The notes under the pieces: generated by a model
The model's input: the letters and a program-made list of their open reading frames with translations, nothing else
Told to the model about the DNA's origin: nothing
Database searches by the model: none
Made by a program: the position numbers and the translations under genes
From: JBLEFH01 sp047345645
GTDB lineage: Bacteria > Pseudomonadota > Alphaproteobacteria > Rhodobacterales > Rhodobacteraceae
Assembly: GCA_047345645.1 (NCBI GenBank)
Contig: JBLEFH010000003.1
Reading direction: 5' to 3' (one strand)
DNA length: 64,000 nucleotides
Shown here: in pieces, positions 62,781 through 64,000 of the stretch
How the letters are laid out: each line of letters starts with the position of its first letter
Numbering within the stretch: the first letter of the stretch is position 1

Positions 62781-62888
62781 GTGGCGCACCTTGAAGGAGA
62801 AAGTTCGAACTCCTTCTTCTCCGATCTGGAAGACTGGGAAGCCCAGCTCAAGCCGCATGAAGCCTTGCTGCCGGAGATGGAACCATGA
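62781..62888 (+). CDS. Possible short open frame or remnant before mobC
   Basis: A 35-codon frame from a GTG at 62781, preceded by a purine-rich AGGGGAA, ends with a TGA that overlaps the mobC ATG (ATGA, 62885-62888). The text is acidic and ordered-looking (NSFFSDLEDWEAQLKPHEALL). It may be the real small gene of a mobilisation operon or the tail of a truncated plasmid gene; an in-frame stop lies two codons before the GTG. I do not recognise it. Confidence 0.25.
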   Translation: MAHLEGESSNSFFSDLEDWEAQLKPHEALLPEMEP

Positions 62889-63328
62889 GCCATCTCACGC
62901 AAGAATTCTCTGAATCTAAGCCTGAAGCTTCTGCCGCACCCTCGAAGCGAAGGGTGCGGTCTAAGACGCCGCCGCCATTCTCTCTGCGTCTGAATGAGGA
63001 CGAACGTGCAAAACTGGAGACGGCAGCGGCGGGTATGCCGCTCGGCCCCTTCATTAAGGCCAAGCTGTTTGATTGCGATCTCTCCCCGCGCCGAACACGC
63101 GGTCAGGCTCCCGTCAAAGACCATGCAGCACTGGCACGGGCACTCGGTCTGCTCGGCAATTTGCGTCTGGCGAATAACCTCAACCAGCTCGCCAAGGCTG
63201 CAAACAAGGGAGCGCTGCCTCTGTCGCCTGAAGTCGAAGACGAACTGATGGCAACCTGCGCTGCGGTGCTGGCCATCCGTATGGAGCTGATGAAGGCGCT
63301 TGGCTATGAGAATGAGGACCACTCATGA
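62885..63328 (+). CDS. mobC: MobC-like plasmid mobilisation (relaxosome) protein
   Basis: A 147-residue basic protein with an N-terminal disordered basic segment (SKRRVRSKTPPPF), then FSLRLNEDERAKLETAAAGMPLGPFIKAKLF, typical of the MobC/ribbon-helix-helix-like accessory proteins that help a relaxase open oriT, and a helical region LGNLRLANNLNQLAKAAN, the MobC family core. It overlaps the relaxase start by ATGA (63325-63328). It marks plasmid- or ICE-derived DNA next to the chromosomal thi operon. Confidence 0.82.
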   Translation: MSHLTQEFSESKPEASAAPSKRRVRSKTPPPFSLRLNEDERAKLETAAAGMPLGPFIKAKLFDCDLSPRRTRGQAPVKDHAALARALGLLGNLRLANNLNQLAKAANKGALPLSPEVEDELMATCAAVLAIRMELMKALGYENEDHS

Positions 63329-63549
63329 TCATGGTAGGCAATCAACGCGGGAACGGTCTCAAGCTCGCTGCCCACCTGATGAACGCCCGCGACAATGAGC
63401 ATGTCGAGGTGCATGAACTACGAGGCTTTACGGCGAACACTTTGCATGGCGCGTTTCAGGAAGCCGATGCGATCTCCAAGGGGACAAAGTGCCAACAGTA
63501 CCTGTTGCAAACTCTCACCCCATTGATCACCCCTTTCTCACACGCTTAA
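63325..63549 (+). pseudogene. Relaxase gene cut off by an IS21-family insertion
   Basis: The first 59-60 codons (IMVGNQRGNGLKLAAHLMNA, HVEVHELRGF, GAFQEADAISKGTKCQQYL) are the N-terminus of a MobA/VirD2-like relaxase; the family continues with a conserved Phe-Ser-Leu-Ser-Leu-type strand after this point. Here the frame changes to unrelated sequence at about 63503 and stops at 63549. The rest of the relaxase is outside the window or lost. Function is presumably abolished. Confidence 0.75.
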
Positions 63550-64000
63550 CCGCGCAACCTTACTAAGATTGCGCGTTTGATAGATCATCGCAGGGACTTG
63601 CCTTCGAGCTGCATAATATGCGCGCGACTTCGGATGCGATCCATAAACGCATCCGCAATCAACGGATCGCCGATGTATCCGTACCATTCTTCTGGAGCAC
63701 GCTGAGAAATCACGATCGTGGAAGATCGCGAGGACCGATCTTCTATGACCTCAAAGATATCTGTGAGCTCCTGCTTTTTCAGCGGACTGAGCGCAAAGTC
63801 ATCGATAATGAGAAGCTCCAGCTTCGAGGTTTTCGTCCTCAGCTTCGCAATCGTTCCGTCCAAACGCGAGAACCCGATCTCTTCGGCGAGGCGGCCAGTG
63901 CGGACGTAGCGCACGCCCATTTCACTCTGAACCGCGGCCATTCCCAGTGCGCAGGCAAGCCAAGTTTTGCCGGTTCCAGATGCGCCAGTCAGAATGAGAT
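63503..64000 (-). mobile_element. IS21-family insertion sequence, partial (istB end)
   Basis: The element starts close to TGTTGCAAAC at 63503, where relaxase homology stops, and contains istB oriented toward the junction. IS21 elements normally have istA then istB and ends of the form TG...CA. The other end, istA and any target duplication lie beyond the window. Confidence 0.75.
63585..64000 (-). CDS. istB: IS21-family transposition helper ATPase IstB, partial
   Basis: The C-terminal ~138 residues of an AAA+ ATPase that directs the IstA transposase to target DNA; the start lies past the window end. Visible are Walker A GASGTGKTW at the very edge, LELLIIDDFALSPL (Walker B), a sensor region STIVISQRAPEEWYGYIGDP and the family end MDRIRSRAHIMQLEGKSLR. 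The frame is open with no sign of decay in this portion. Confidence 0.93.
   Translation of the reverse strand, partial: LILTGASGTGKTWLACALGMAAVQSEMGVRYVRTGRLAEEIGFSRLDGTIAKLRTKTSKLELLIIDDFALSPLKKQELTDIFEVIEDRSSRSSTIVISQRAPEEWYGYIGDPLIADAFMDRIRSRAHIMQLEGKSLR

Overview
The window looks like the chromosome of an alphaproteobacterium, most likely of the Rhodobacterales/roseobacter group. It is GC-rich with tightly overlapping genes (many ATGA and TGATG junctions). It carries the membrane-bound urate hydroxylase route for purine breakdown, a TPP-switched thiM-thiE-thiD-tenA salvage operon, and large type I-secreted proteins. The species call is an inference from gene content; no rRNA or other marker is present.

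Layout. (1) 1-8189: iron uptake. The 3' end of a TonB-dependent receptor is followed by a Tat-exported siderophore-binding protein, a double-length FhuB-type permease, a FhuC-type ATPase and an exporter-fold ABC half-transporter. A bidirectional terminator separates these from a convergent operon (small secreted protein, ExbB-like, two ExbD-like, TonB) that can energise the receptor. (2) 8583-14194: urease operon ureD-A-(hupE/ureJ-like)-B-(small ORF?)-C-E-F-G. ureD seems to lack an ATG; a good Shine-Dalgarno sits before an ATC codon. (3) 14406-31749: an AEC-family carrier, then purine degradation: guaD, xdhC, xdhB, xdhA, two NCS2 permeases, allA, a bicupin (allE type), puuE fused to a uraD domain, uraH, a LysR regulator, puuD and glcB. 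Guanine and xanthine would be oxidised through urate and allantoin to urea plus glyoxylate; urease then yields ammonia and malate synthase G takes up the glyoxylate. Three intergenic regions of this block share a TCAA-N7-TTGA dyad, a strong candidate for the LysR operator.

(4) 31804-35280: a small unknown protein and a type I secretion pair (HlyD-like adaptor and PrtD/HlyB-like ABC exporter). (5) 35336-51022: one gene for a 5,228-residue extracellular protein with cadherin-like repeats, at least seven related carbohydrate-binding-like modules, two malectin-like domains, a sorbosone-dehydrogenase-type beta-propeller, two HYDIN/ASH-like domains and a C-terminal CBM6-like domain, but no RTX nonapeptides. 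It contains perfectly periodic 282-bp and 795-bp internal repeats. (6) 51023-53624: an unusually TTAA-rich intergenic region, an orphan LuxR-type regulator with a degenerate receiver, and a Crp/Fnr-family regulator. (7) 54178-59427: a secreted M20 peptidase, a small Tat-exported protein, and an RTX metalloprotease of the serralysin/matrixin type with an inserted PPC domain. (8) 59621-62655: the thiamine salvage operon under a TPP riboswitch. (9) About 62700-64000: a different kind of DNA, with a mobC-like gene and a relaxase gene cut off after about 60 codons by an IS21-family element whose istB runs off the window.

No tRNA, rRNA or CRISPR array was recognised. The best candidates for new biology are the giant lectin/propeller protein with its dedicated exporter and orphan regulator, the shared purine operator, the possible AUC start of ureD, and the long complementarity between the TPP aptamer and its downstream leader.
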